DNA of 64,000 nt, taken from contig NZ_JAGKQQ010000001.1 in assembly GCF_017939745.1 (NCBI RefSeq), positions 7,331,299 to 7,395,298 on the forward strand, in the 5' to 3' direction. This document shows positions 32,355 through 41,781 of this stretch, piece by piece. Each line of letters starts with the position of its first letter. The stretch's first letter is position 1. Made by a program: the position numbers and the translations under genes. The stretch comes from Gemmata palustris (GTDB taxonomy: Bacteria; Planctomycetota; Planctomycetia; Gemmatales; Gemmataceae). A model generated the notes under the pieces. That model had not been told where the DNA came from, made no database searches, and saw only the letters and a list, made by a program, of their open reading frames with translations.

Positions 32355-32844
32355 TTGAGATCGCCGCGAACTTGGTGAGCGCGAAATCGTTCGCGCGCAA
32401 ATGGGATTTGTTCTTGCGTTCACTATTTGGGTTGTGGTAGCATTGTTCGTAAGGGGCACGCATCAATCGTCTGTAAGATGCTCGGTGCGTGCTTTCGGGC
32501 GGGAACCGGCTCGGTACCACGAAAATGTTAGCAATTGTTAGTGTCGAGGCGCACCGGACGAGGGAGGCAACCCTGGAGTTGCTGAAATCGTAGTGTTTGC
32601 GGGAGTTCGCTGCTCGTGTGATGTTGGGTAACACGCCCCCCGAAATTCCCTCCAGCGCGGGCGCCATGTTAGCCATGTTAGCCACGCGGCGAGCGAATCT
32701 GGGGCGGCGGACTTCGTGGATTGGTCCCAATCGTGTCGTCGCTGTTTTCGTTGTGTGGCTGTTCCGCGTCTTTCTGAAATTCCGTGAGCCACTTTTGCTC
32801 CCATTTTCGCATTGATGGCACCGAGCCCTTTGTGGGGAGCCGCC
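32355..32844. other. Intergenic leader with short 9-bp repeats between sigma factor and kinase
   Basis: About 490 bp. Two tandem copies of ATGTTAGCC lie at 32666-32683, and related AATGTTAGC/ATTGTTAGT copies at 32524-32542. Parts are AT-richer than the genes around. Minus-strand frames contain repeated Leu-Thr-Trp or Ala-Asn-Met codons from these repeats, recalling how the 9-mers at 366-600 are translated. It may be the remains of a mobile element, or hold the kinase promoter. No gene is called. Confidence 0.45.
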
Positions 32845-35800
32845 ATGACTGATGAAACGATCTTCGCGACCGCACTCGAAAAGACCGATCCGGTCGAACG
32901 GGCCACGTATTTAGTTAGCGCCTGTGTCGGTGATGTGAAGCGCCGACGGCGAATCGAAGGGTTGCTCAACGCCCACGAGGGCGCGGGCTCCTTCCTCGAA
33001 CACCCCGCGGTCGCTGCGCCCGATCCGGACCGCGCCGACGCACGTACCGTGGCGCACGACTCCGCCGGTCCTGCCGACACCGACGAGGCGCTCCGGTTTC
33101 TCGCGCCTCCATCGCGCCCGGATTCGCTCGGCCGAATCGGGCACTACGAGGTGCTCGAAGTGCTGGGGCGCGGTGGGTTCGGAATCGTGTTCCGTGCGTT
33201 CGACGACGTGCTGCAGCGGGTGGTCGCGGTGAAGGTACTCGCGCCGCAAATGGCGGCCACATCACCCGCGCGCAAGCGGTTCATTCGCGAAGCCCGGTCG
33301 TCGGCCCGAGTGCGGCACGAAAACGTAGTGCAGGTCCACGCGGTCGAGGAGCAACCGCTCCCGTTCTTGGTGATGGAGTTCGTGCCCGGCGAGACGCTCC
33401 AACAACGCCTCGACCGTTCCGGTCCGTTAGACGTGGCGGAGATCCTGCGGATCAGCCGGCAGCTCGCCGAGGGGCTGGCCGCGGCCCACGCGCAGGGCTT
33501 GGTTCACCGCGACATCAAGCCCTCCAACGTGCTGATCGGCCCGCACCAGCAGGTGAAGATCACCGACTTCGGCCTCGCGCGAGCTGCGGACGACGCGAGC
33601 ATTTCGCAGAGCGGGATCGTGGCGGGTACGCCGATGTACATGGCCCCGGAGCAGGCGCGGGGAGATACTCTCGACCACCGCGCCGACCTGTTCAGCCTCG
33701 GGAGCGTGCTCTACGTGATGTGCGCCGGGCGCCCGCCGTTCCGCGCGAGCGGGACACTGGCCGTGTTGAAGCGCGTCTGCGACGAAGACCCGCGCCCGAT
33801 CCGGGAAGTCATTCCCGAGATACCGGAATGGCTGTGCCGGATCGTGGAGAAGCTGCACGCGAAAGACCCGGACCAGCGGTACCAGAGCGCGAAGGACGTG
33901 GCCGCCGTACTCGCTGACTGTGAGCGCCAGTTACAGGAACACAGCACGTTAGTGGACGTCGCGCGTATCCCCAGTGGCAAGCCCGCACCTGCTCCGGCCC
34001 CGATTCGGCCCTTCAATCGGGTTCTGTTCGTGATGCTCGTGGCTTTCGTCGCGGCTCTGTTCATGCCGGACCCGGCGCTGGCCTTATTAGTTTTCATCGG
34101 TTTGGTGTGGATACCGCTCGTGTTCCCGGGGGTGCTGTCGTTTCTCGGGCGGACCCCTAAAACCGGGGGCGAACAGATCCCCCCTCCCGTGCCGGTCACA
34201 CCGAAGTGGCTCAAAGTGGGTGAGGTGACCGCGAAAATTGGAATATCGATCTATGTCATGTTCGCGATTTTTTGGCACACGAATATCGTGGCGTATTTGC
34301 GCGATCAAGGCGAAGTCGAAGTCGTCCCGGACCCCGAACTGGTATCGGTGATTGTTCACCAGGGTGACGATGCGGTCACCGATTGGTTCGATGTGAGCGC
34401 GCACCCCAAGATTAAATTGCCGCCGGGCAAGTACAAGCTCGAACCGGGGTTCCGCTCTCTCAAGCGGACCGCGGGGCACTGGGAGATCACGACGCACGGA
34501 GCACTCACCGGCCACTCGTCGCGGACGAGCGCCGACCGCGCACCGGGGTTCGAGATCAAGCGCGGCGAGTGGGTCACCATCCGGGTCGTCATGCGCGACA
34601 ACCCCCAGCGCACCGACCACATCGAGTCGCCCGAACCGCAGCCCGCGCCCGCGTCGTTCGACGCGGTTCAAGCGAGCGAGCTCCAGAAGTTGTGGTCGCG
34701 TCACCTCGTTCTGCCGGTCGAACATACCAACTCCATCGGCATGAAATTCCAGCTCATCCCGCCCGGGCGAATACAGGTCGGCAGCGCGTCCGAAGCCGTT
34801 GCGACCGCGATCAAGGCAACGGGCCCGGAGGCGTGGGCGCATCAAGAAATTCAAAGTGAAGCGCCCGCCAAAGAGGTAACGATCGATACCCCGTTCTACA
34901 TGGGTTCTCATGAAGTCACGCGCGAGGAGTTCGAGCTATTCGTGACGCAAACGGGCTACATCACGACGGCGGAAGCGAGTGGCCGGGGCGGTTGGGCCTG
35001 GGACGAAAACAGTGGGCGCGACGTTCAGAAGCCCGAACACACCTGGAAGAACACGGCGTATGTGCCTTCACGCAAGCACCCGGTCGTGTTCGTGACACTG
35101 GCCGACGCGCAAGCGTTCTGCGCTTGGCTCACTCGGAAGGGCGGGCGGACCTACGTCATCCCGTCCGAAGCGCAGTGGGAGTTCGCGTGTCGCGCGGGAA
35201 CCGCAACGCCTTGGTACTGTGGCACCGACCCCGAAGCCCTCGGCGCCCACGAGTGGATCAAGACGAACTCCGACGATCGGAGCCACGCAGTGGGCGAAAA
35301 GAGTTCCAACCCGTTCGGCCTGTTCGATATGTCGGGCAACGTTTCGGAAATCGCACTCGATTTGGATCGCAAACCGGTTCACCGCGGCGGCACGACCGCG
35401 TTTTCTCCCTGGCTGTCTCGTTCCGCGTCGCGCTACCGGGTCGGCGAAGCGGGGTACAGTCACGCCCGCAGTGGGTTCCGTGTCGCTATCAATGGCCTGA
35501 AGACGAAAATCGAGGAACCGAAGCAAACGCCCGTTCCCGAAGTCGTGCAACCGCTGCGCGACGCGGTGGCGGCCAAAGGGCGCGCCCTGGAATACGTCAA
35601 GAAGCGGTTCGGGGGCGGCCTCGCCAGCAAGCTCGATGTTCTCGTTGCGGAAGCAGAATGGACCGAGGCGCGCATCAAGTTGGCGGAAGCCGAGGGGGAC
35701 AAGCCGGCCGTGATCGAACGGCTCGAAGAACTCGTGAAGCAGCGCTCGGAAGAGCGCGAACTGGTCGCGCTGCGTGTCGAGGTCGGAGTCGACCGCCAGG

Positions 35801-35913
35801 AGTTACTGGACCACGCCGATGCGCGCCTCGCAGAAGCCAAGGCGCGGCTGGTGCGGGCCAAACCCGCACCGCGCGGGCTCCCGGTCGCTCCTCCGCCGCA
35901 CCCCGCCCCGTAA
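32845..35913 (+). CDS. Ser/Thr protein kinase fused to formylglycine-generating-enzyme-like domain
   Basis: 1022 residues from the ATG at 32845. Kinase domain about residues 100-375: GRGGFGIVFRAF (P-loop), VAVKVL with Lys130, VHRDIKPSN (Asp223), ITDFGLA (Asp241), MAPEQA. Two membrane helices follow at about 395-440 (FVMLVAFVAALFM, LALLVFIGLVWIPLV) and one near 475. A sulfatase-modifying-factor (FGE-type) domain covers about 630-880: NSIGMKFQLIPPGRIQVG, YMGSHEVTREEFELFV, PSEAQWEFACRAGT, FGLFDMSGNVSE. The last 120 residues are coiled coil. The FGE-like part probably works as a sensor or ligand-binding domain. Paired with the ECF sigma factor upstream. Confidence 0.93.
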   Translation: MTDETIFATALEKTDPVERATYLVSACVGDVKRRRRIEGLLNAHEGAGSFLEHPAVAAPDPDRADARTVAHDSAGPADTDEALRFLAPPSRPDSLGRIGHYEVLEVLGRGGFGIVFRAFDDVLQRVVAVKVLAPQMAATSPARKRFIREARSSARVRHENVVQVHAVEEQPLPFLVMEFVPGETLQQRLDRSGPLDVAEILRISRQLAEGLAAAHAQGLVHRDIKPSNVLIGPHQQVKITDFGLARAADDASISQSGIVAGTPMYMAPEQARGDTLDHRADLFSLGSVLYVMCAGRPPFRASGTLAVLKRVCDEDPRPIREVIPEIPEWLCRIVEKLHAKDPDQRYQSAKDVAAVLADCERQLQEHSTLVDVARIPSGKPAPAPAPIRPFNRVLFVMLVAFVAALFMPDPALALLVFIGLVWIPLVFPGVLSFLGRTPKTGGEQIPPPVPVTPKWLKVGEVTAKIGISIYVMFAIFWHTNIVAYLRDQGEVEVVPDPELVSVIVHQGDDAVTDWFDVSAHPKIKLPPGKYKLEPGFRSLKRTAGHWEITTHGALTGHSSRTSADRAPGFEIKRGEWVTIRVVMRDNPQRTDHIESPEPQPAPASFDAVQASELQKLWSRHLVLPVEHTNSIGMKFQLIPPGRIQVGSASEAVATAIKATGPEAWAHQEIQSEAPAKEVTIDTPFYMGSHEVTREEFELFVTQTGYITTAEASGRGGWAWDENSGRDVQKPEHTWKNTAYVPSRKHPVVFVTLADAQAFCAWLTRKGGRTYVIPSEAQWEFACRAGTATPWYCGTDPEALGAHEWIKTNSDDRSHAVGEKSSNPFGLFDMSGNVSEIALDLDRKPVHRGGTTAFSPWLSRSASRYRVGEAGYSHARSGFRVAINGLKTKIEEPKQTPVPEVVQPLRDAVAAKGRALEYVKKRFGGGLASKLDVLVAEAEWTEARIKLAEAEGDKPAVIERLEELVKQRSEERELVALRVEVGVDRQELLDHADARLAEAKARLVRAKPAPRGLPVAPPPHPAP

Positions 35914-36039
35914 CAAGGTGGATCGGTTCGTGTATCGTCTGGTGAACGAGCGGACGGGGAGCCGGCATTGGTAGTGTCGTTCACGGCTCGGCAATGATAC
36001 CATGAGCCGCGAACGCTGGATATTCGCCGGAGCCTCTCG

Positions 36040-37533
36040 ATGCCCTCTCCCGTTATTCTCGCGATCGATCAGGGTACCACCAGTTCGCGCGCCGTGGTGT
36101 ACGACGCAAAAACGTTCGACGTGCTCGGTACCGCACAGCAGGAGATCGAACAGCACTACCCGCACGACGGCTGGGTGGAGCACGAGCCGGAAGACATCTG
36201 GTACTCGGTCGCGCGCACCGTGCGCGAAGCGCTCGCGAAATCGGGCCGCGATGCGAAGTCGGTGGCCGCGATCGGGATCACCAACCAGCGCGAAACGGTG
36301 ATCGCGTGGGACCGGGCCAGCGGGCGCCCGGTTCACCGCGCGATCGTGTGGCAGGACCGCCGTACCACCGACTTCTGCCGCGAGCGCGCGGCCGATCAGC
36401 CGGTACTGACCGCAAAGACCGGACTGGTACTCGACCCGTATTTTTCCGGCACGAAGCTGCGGTGGTTGCTCGAGCGCACGCCGCTGTTGAAGGTTGTTGC
36501 GGACCGCGGGGAACTGGCGTTCGGGACGGTCGATTCGTTCCTCATTTGGCGGCTCACGGGCGGCGCGGTCCACGCCACCGACGCGACCAACGCGAGCCGC
36601 ACGCTGCTGTTCAACATCCACACGATGCAGTGGGACGATGAACTGCTCCGCTACTTCGGCGTACCCCGAGCCGCGCTGCCGGACGTGAAGTCGAGCGTGG
36701 CGGAATACGGCGTCACGAAGGGATTGGACTTCCTCCCCGATGGTGTGCCGATCCGCGGTGCCGCGGGCGACCAGCAGGCCGCGCTCTTCGGGCAGGGCTG
36801 CTTCACCCCCGGCGAGGCGAAGTGTACCTACGGCACGGGGGCGTTTTACCTGCTCCACACCGGCGACACGGCGGTGGCATCGAAGCACAAGTTGCTCACC
36901 ACCGTGGCCGCAATGACCGATGCGCGGCCCAAGTACGCTCTCGAAGGCGCTGTGTTTGTGGCGGGCGCAGCGGTGCAGTGGTTGCGCGACGGGCTGGGCC
37001 TGTTCAAATCGTCGGAGGATGTGGAACGACTCGCGAAAGAGTCGAACCCCGCGGAACCGGTGCTGTTCGTGCCCGGGTTCGTGGGCTTGGGGGCGCCGCA
37101 TTGGGTTCCCGAAGCTCGTGGTGTGATTTTCGGACTGACGCGGGCTACGACTGCCGCGGACTTGGGGCGCGCGGCGCTGGAGGGCGTCGCGTTCCAGGTG
37201 GCGGATTTGATTGACGCGGCGGAGAAAGGAACCGGGGAAGGCGGTCTCCTGCGCGTGGACGGCGGAATGGCGCGGAACGATTGGTTCTTGCAGTTCCAGG
37301 CGGACGCGCTCGGGCGCCCGGTCGCGCGTGCGGCGCAGAGCGAATCGACGGCCCTCGGCGCCGCGTTCCTCGCGGCCCTCGGCGCGGGGCTGGCGGATGA
37401 ATCCGCTCTCGGTGCTCTGGTCTCTGCCGCGACACGGTTCGAGCCAAAGTTGCCGGCGGCCGATCGCGCGAAGAAGTTGCAGGCGTGGCGCAAAGCCGTG
37501 CGCGCGGTGATCGGGTTCTACTCCACCGAGTGA
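36040..37533 (+). CDS. glpK: Glycerol kinase
   Basis: 497 residues, full length for FGGY-family GlpK. N-terminal phosphate-binding motif ILAIDQGTTSSRAVVYD (Asp10), then GWVEHEPEDIWYSV, ITNQRETVIAWDRASGRP, IVWQDRRTTDFC and NASRTLLFNIHTMQWDDELL. C-terminal ATP motif LLRVDGGMARNDWFLQFQAD. It makes sn-glycerol 3-phosphate from glycerol and ATP in the cytosol, feeding lipid synthesis or glycolysis. No glpF or glpD is beside it, so it is probably a single-gene unit. The internal GFVGLGAPHW is also typical. Confidence 0.96.
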   Translation: MPSPVILAIDQGTTSSRAVVYDAKTFDVLGTAQQEIEQHYPHDGWVEHEPEDIWYSVARTVREALAKSGRDAKSVAAIGITNQRETVIAWDRASGRPVHRAIVWQDRRTTDFCRERAADQPVLTAKTGLVLDPYFSGTKLRWLLERTPLLKVVADRGELAFGTVDSFLIWRLTGGAVHATDATNASRTLLFNIHTMQWDDELLRYFGVPRAALPDVKSSVAEYGVTKGLDFLPDGVPIRGAAGDQQAALFGQGCFTPGEAKCTYGTGAFYLLHTGDTAVASKHKLLTTVAAMTDARPKYALEGAVFVAGAAVQWLRDGLGLFKSSEDVERLAKESNPAEPVLFVPGFVGLGAPHWVPEARGVIFGLTRATTAADLGRAALEGVAFQVADLIDAAEKGTGEGGLLRVDGGMARNDWFLQFQADALGRPVARAAQSESTALGAAFLAALGAGLADESALGALVSAATRFEPKLPAADRAKKLQAWRKAVRAVIGFYSTE

Positions 37534-37597
37534 GCGCCGGAGCCGCGGTGCGTCTCTAATGTGACTTCGTGTCCCCGCGCTCTGGAGCGTCCGCCCC

Positions 37598-38482
37598 ATG
37601 CTTCCTGCTGATGTGCTTCGTCAGGTGCGCCGACTGCACCTCCGCGCCCGGCGGCTCGTTCAAACGCTCCTCGGCGGCGAGTACCACTCCGCGTTCAAGG
37701 GGGCCGGGCTGTCGTTCGAGGAGGTGCGCGAGTACCAGGCCGGCGACGACGTGCGGACCATCGACTGGAACGTGACCGCGCGCGTCGGGCACCCGTTCAT
37801 CAAGCGGTTCGTCGAGGAGCGCGAGCTGACGATGATCCTCGCGGTGGACGTGTCCGCGAGCCAGGGGTTCGGCACGCGGCAACTCACGAAGCGCTCGGCC
37901 GCGGCAGAGCTCGCGGCGCTGCTCGCGCTGTGCGCGGTGAGCAACAACGACCGCGTCGGGCTGCTCGCGTTCTCGTCCGAAGTGGAGCGCTACGTCCCGC
38001 CGAACAAAGGCCCGCGCCACGTCCTCCGGCTGCTGCGCGACATCCTCGCGTTCGACCCCAAGCACCCCGGAACGGACCTCGCCGCGGCGCTCGACTACCT
38101 CAACAAAGTGCAGCGCCGGCGGGCCATCGTGTTCTTCATGAGCGACTTCATCGGAAAGGGGTTCGAGGGGGCGTTCCGCCGGGCCGCGCACAAGCACGAC
38201 CTGATCGCGGTGCGCACGAGCGACCCGCGCGAGCGCGTGTGGCCCGCGGTGGGGTTGGTGCGGTTGCAAGACGCCGAGACCGGTCAGCAAGTGCTAGTAG
38301 ATACCAGTGACCGGCGCGTCCGGGAGGAGTTCGCCGCTGCCACGAAGGTGCGCGACGAAGCGTTCGCCAAACTCGCACGCGGGTGTCAGGCCGACTTGAT
38401 CGAAGCGGGAACGGATGGCGATCACTTCGATGCGCTGTTGAGCTTCTTCCGCAAGCGCGACCGCCGCCGGAGGCACGGGTAG
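37598..38482 (+). CDS. DUF58 domain protein
   Basis: 294 residues. DUF58 motif: GGEYHSAFKGAGLSFEEVREYQAGDDVRTIDWNVTARVGHPFIKRFVEERELTMI. A von Willebrand A-like fold follows, with the metal-site start LAVDVSASQGFG and the later FMSDFIGKGFE. Such proteins work with MoxR AAA ATPases and BatD-like membrane proteins in envelope or protein-complex maturation. The next gene is BatD-like and starts 2 bp after this stop. No MoxR gene is in the window; glpK is upstream. Confidence 0.9.
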   Translation: MLPADVLRQVRRLHLRARRLVQTLLGGEYHSAFKGAGLSFEEVREYQAGDDVRTIDWNVTARVGHPFIKRFVEERELTMILAVDVSASQGFGTRQLTKRSAAAELAALLALCAVSNNDRVGLLAFSSEVERYVPPNKGPRHVLRLLRDILAFDPKHPGTDLAAALDYLNKVQRRRAIVFFMSDFIGKGFEGAFRRAAHKHDLIAVRTSDPRERVWPAVGLVRLQDAETGQQVLVDTSDRRVREEFAAATKVRDEAFAKLARGCQADLIEAGTDGDHFDALLSFFRKRDRRRRHG

Positions 38483-38484
38483 AG

Positions 38485-39423
38485 ATGTCGACCCATACGA
38501 GAACCCGAATCGCGGTCGTGGCACTGGTGGTTCTGCTCACCGGTTCTGAGTCGGCTCGGGCGCAGCCGGCGAACGTCGTCGCCTCCGCGGAGGTGAACCC
38601 GCGCCAAGTGAAGTTGTCGCAGTCGGTTCGTGTGACGCTCGCGCTCGAAGGCCCCGCGCCCCTGCGCGGGGCCGTGGAACTCCCGAAGCAGTTACTCACG
38701 GCCGACGCGGACGGGAGCTGGCGCATCCGGCCCGATGGCGAAGCGGAGATCAAGCCGCTCCCGAACGGCCGCGAGCGGTGGCAACAGGTGTACCGGCTCG
38801 ATCCCTACGCGCCGGGTAAGCCACTGCGTGCCACCTTCAACCCCGTGACCGTGAACCAGCAACAGGTGACGTGGCCCGCAGTGGAGGTTACGGTCGAGCG
38901 CACGAGCAGTGAGTCCGCTCCTTTACCAGAACCGCACTCGGTGACGGCCGTGGAGGACGTTCCGTCCGTAAACGTGCCACTGCTTCAGGATCGGTCCCTG
39001 GTTCCGTGGATCGTGGGTGCGGGTACACTCGTGTGCGCGGTGGGCGTGCTCGCGGTTTGGATGCGCCAGCGGGGGCGAAAGTCGATCCCACCGGCCGAGC
39101 GGGCGCGGGAGGCTCTCGCGCGGCTCGTGCGCGGTGACATGTGTGGCGATGTGGTTCCAGAACAGGTCGCGGCGATCTTGCGCGAGTTCGTGGAGCGCCG
39201 GTTCGCCGTCCCCGCGACCAAACTCACAACCACCGAGCTTTCAGCGGCGACGGCCCAACAGGGGTGGCCGATCGAACAATCCGAGGCGCTGCGGGCGGTT
39301 CTCGACGAGTGCGACCGGGCGAAGTTCGCCGGGGACACTCCCGACGACGACGGGTGTCGGCGGCTTATTCGTACCGCTGGCGATTGGGTGGACCACGTGA
39401 GCCTCCCCGCCGGGCCAAACTGA
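38485..39423 (+). CDS. BatD-like exported membrane protein
   Basis: 312 residues from ATG 38485. Signal peptide TRIAVVALVVLLTGSESARAQ, a beta-rich domain (VVASAEVNPRQVKLSQSVRVTLALEGPAPL) resembling Oxygen-tolerance/BatD domains, one membrane helix near 175-195 (LVPWIVGAGTLVCAVGVLAVWM) and a cytosolic helical C-terminus (REALARLVRGDMCGDVVPEQVAAILREFVERRFAVPATKLTTTEL) resembling DUF4381-type tails. It follows DUF58 by 2 bp, so the two are one operon. Its last 183 bp overlap the 3' end of the opposite-strand gene. Confidence 0.72.
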   Translation: MSTHTRTRIAVVALVVLLTGSESARAQPANVVASAEVNPRQVKLSQSVRVTLALEGPAPLRGAVELPKQLLTADADGSWRIRPDGEAEIKPLPNGRERWQQVYRLDPYAPGKPLRATFNPVTVNQQQVTWPAVEVTVERTSSESAPLPEPHSVTAVEDVPSVNVPLLQDRSLVPWIVGAGTLVCAVGVLAVWMRQRGRKSIPPAERAREALARLVRGDMCGDVVPEQVAAILREFVERRFAVPATKLTTTELSAATAQQGWPIEQSEALRAVLDECDRAKFAGDTPDDDGCRRLIRTAGDWVDHVSLPAGPN

Positions 39424-40218
39424 CGGCGGCTTCGGCACGTTCTTCCCCTCAACCGACCAACCCACGACCGGCGTCCACTGTGCGGGCGGCGCCCACCCAT
39501 CAAGTAGCGGCGGGTGCCGGTTGATGTAGGGGTTCCGCGACCAGTCGTAAAAGAGATCCTGCGGGTACGTGGCCGCGGGGCGGATCGTTCGGCGGTCGAT
39601 GACGCCCGCGTACACCAGCGCTTCGAGAACGGCTTGCGTGCAGAACACCGGATGCCCCGGCCCACGTGGACCGGGGGCGAGCGGCGTGCGGATCGGTCCG
39701 CGCGGGCTGAACGGGGTGATTTGGGCCGCGAACAGTCCCACCGCGTACCGCTTGTTCTCCGACGCGACCGCGAACGCGGTGAGCCGGGCGTCCTGGTCCG
39801 GCGTGAGCGGAACGTGGCGCTGGCGCACCCAGATGTAACCGGGGAACTGGGCGAGCCGGTAGTCGAGCGGCGTGAGCCGCGTCCAGATCGTATCGTTGAA
39901 GCCCGCTTCGAGTACCCCGAGCTTCCCGTCCGGCATCGTCACCACGAGGGCCGAGTGCCCCGGGCGCCCGCTGAACACGAGGCGGTAAAGGGTCGTCCAG
40001 AACGGCGTGGTGTCGCTCAGGAGCAGGACGTCGCCGGCTTGTGGGGCGTACTGCGTTGCGGGTAAGCGCACCGCAGTACGCACGTCGTACACGGGCTGGT
40101 AGAGGTACCCGCTCGGCGCTTCGGCTGGAATGTACACGGGCGGGTAGCGCTTCGGCCCGATCGGGTCGCCACCGAACCCTGGCGACAGCATCAGCGACAG
40201 CGCAACGGCCTGAAACAT
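39241..40218 (-). CDS. YiiX-like permuted papain-fold (NlpC/P60 superfamily) protein
   Basis: 325 residues from ATG 40218 (MFQAVALSLMLSPGFGG, a short signal-like start). Permuted NlpC/P60 order: PQAGDVLLLSD, then SGRPGHSALVVTMPDGKLGVLEAG (His), then HPVFCTQAVLEALVYAGV (Cys). These act as amidases or acyltransferases on envelope lipids or peptides. The first in-frame stop lies at 39241, so the C-terminal Pro-rich 60 residues overlap the end of the BatD-like gene by 183 bp on the other strand. Confidence 0.7.
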   Translation of the reverse strand: MFQAVALSLMLSPGFGGDPIGPKRYPPVYIPAEAPSGYLYQPVYDVRTAVRLPATQYAPQAGDVLLLSDTTPFWTTLYRLVFSGRPGHSALVVTMPDGKLGVLEAGFNDTIWTRLTPLDYRLAQFPGYIWVRQRHVPLTPDQDARLTAFAVASENKRYAVGLFAAQITPFSPRGPIRTPLAPGPRGPGHPVFCTQAVLEALVYAGVIDRRTIRPAATYPQDLFYDWSRNPYINRHPPLLDGWAPPAQWTPVVGWSVEGKNVPKPPSVWPGGEAHVVHPIASGTNKPPTPVVVGSVPGELRPVALVENRPQRLGLFDRPPLLGRRR

Positions 40219-40371
40219 TGGCGGCTCCGTGAACCCGGCGCGGTGGCCACACCTCAATATGTCGCAGGGGACGTCGCGGGCCAACTGACTCTCGTAACAG
40301 TTGGTCCATCACAAGAATGTGCGTTCCCCTTCATCGAAACAACCGACACAGGCGCCCCGAACGGACGACAC

Positions 40372-41781
40372 ATGCTCCTGACTGTAACGACGACCCGTAG
40401 CCCCGCGACCGACCTGGGTTGGCTCCTGCACAAACACCCCGACAAGCTGCAGTCGTTCGATCTCACGTTCGGTCAGGCCCACGTCTTCTACCCTGACGCG
40501 ACCGACGAGCGCTGCACCGCCGCCCTTGTACTCGACGTGGACCCGGTCGGCCTCGCGCGCCAGCGGCGGAACACCGGCAACGAGCTACTCGCGCAGTACG
40601 TCAATGACCGGCCTTATGCGGCGTCCTCGTTTCTGAGCGTCGCCCTTTCGCAAGTGTTCGGCAGCGCACTCAACGGGAGCTGCAAGGCGAAGCCGGAACT
40701 CGCCGAGACTCCGCTACCCCTGGCTGCTCGACTCACGGCACTTCCTTGTCGGCGCGGAGGAGAGGGCTTCCTGCGTAGGCTTTTCGAGCCGCTCGGGTAC
40801 GAAGTTTCGGCCACGCGGCACCCGCTCGACACGCACTTCCCGGAGTGGGGCGAATCGCCGTACTTCACGGTCGAACTCTCGGCCACGGTTCGGCTCGCGG
40901 ACCTGCTCTCGCACCTCTACGTCCTCGTCCCCGTGCTCGACGACGAGAAACACTACTGGGTCAGCACCGACGAAGTAGACAAGCTCCTCCGTCACGGCGG
41001 GAACTGGCTCGCCGCACACCCGGAAAAGGAACAGATCGCGGCCCGGTACTTGCGCAGACAGGGCAAATTGGTGAAATCTGCACTGAACTCACTCGGGCGC
41101 GACGAAGCGACCGACCCGGACGAAGCCGCGGCCGCACAAGACTTGGCGGAAGAACGGTTGGAAGCGCGCGTGAGCCTGCACGAGCGGCGCCTCGCAACCG
41201 TTCATGCCGCCCTGCGCGCGAGCGGTGCTAATCGCGTGCTGGACCTCGGGTGCGGTGAGGGGAAACTCCTCCGATTGCTCGCGACCGATCCGCAATTCAA
41301 GGAAGTGGTCGGCGTCGACGTGTCCGTGCGGAGCCTGGAAATCGCGCGCCAGCGCCTCGACCGCCAGCGCCTGCCCGACAATCTGGGCGACCGCGTGAAA
41401 CTCCTGCACGGCGCCCTCACGTACCGCGACGCCCGGCTCGAAGGCTTCGACGCCGCGGCCATAGTGGAAGTGATCGAGCACCTTGATCCGCCGCGGTTGG
41501 GCGCCTTCGAGCGCGCACTGTTCGGTGCCGCGCGGCCGGGAGTGGTCGTGCTCACAACCCCGAACAGCGAATACAACGTGCGGTTCGAGAACCTGCCGGC
41601 CGGCAAGTTCCGGCACGCGGACCACCGCTTCGAGTGGACCCGCGCCGAGTTCGCGTCGTGGTGCGCGGGCGTGGGCGCTGCCCACGGCTACACGGCCCGC
41701 ATCGACCCGCTCGGCGACGTGGACGCAGAAGTCGGCGCGCCGAGCCAGATGGCGGTGTTCACTCGGGGAGGCAGCGCATGA
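40372..41781 (+). CDS. hen1: 3'-terminal RNA ribose 2'-O-methyltransferase Hen1
   Basis: 469 residues from ATG 40372 (MLLTVTTTRSPATDLGWLLHKHPDKLQ), the exact start expected for bacterial Hen1. The N-terminal half is the Hen1-specific domain (FDLTFGQAHVFYPDATDERCTAALVLDVDP). The C-terminal half is the methyltransferase: motif I VLDLGCGEGKLLRLL, metal-site IVEVIEHLD and HADHRFEWTRAEF. It methylates the 2'-OH at a repaired RNA 3' end to protect it from renewed cleavage. It normally pairs with the end-healing/ligase protein Pnkp, which is absent here. The stop overlaps the next start (ATGA). Confidence 0.95.
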   Translation: MLLTVTTTRSPATDLGWLLHKHPDKLQSFDLTFGQAHVFYPDATDERCTAALVLDVDPVGLARQRRNTGNELLAQYVNDRPYAASSFLSVALSQVFGSALNGSCKAKPELAETPLPLAARLTALPCRRGGEGFLRRLFEPLGYEVSATRHPLDTHFPEWGESPYFTVELSATVRLADLLSHLYVLVPVLDDEKHYWVSTDEVDKLLRHGGNWLAAHPEKEQIAARYLRRQGKLVKSALNSLGRDEATDPDEAAAAQDLAEERLEARVSLHERRLATVHAALRASGANRVLDLGCGEGKLLRLLATDPQFKEVVGVDVSVRSLEIARQRLDRQRLPDNLGDRVKLLHGALTYRDARLEGFDAAAIVEVIEHLDPPRLGAFERALFGAARPGVVVLTTPNSEYNVRFENLPAGKFRHADHRFEWTRAEFASWCAGVGAAHGYTARIDPLGDVDAEVGAPSQMAVFTRGGSA

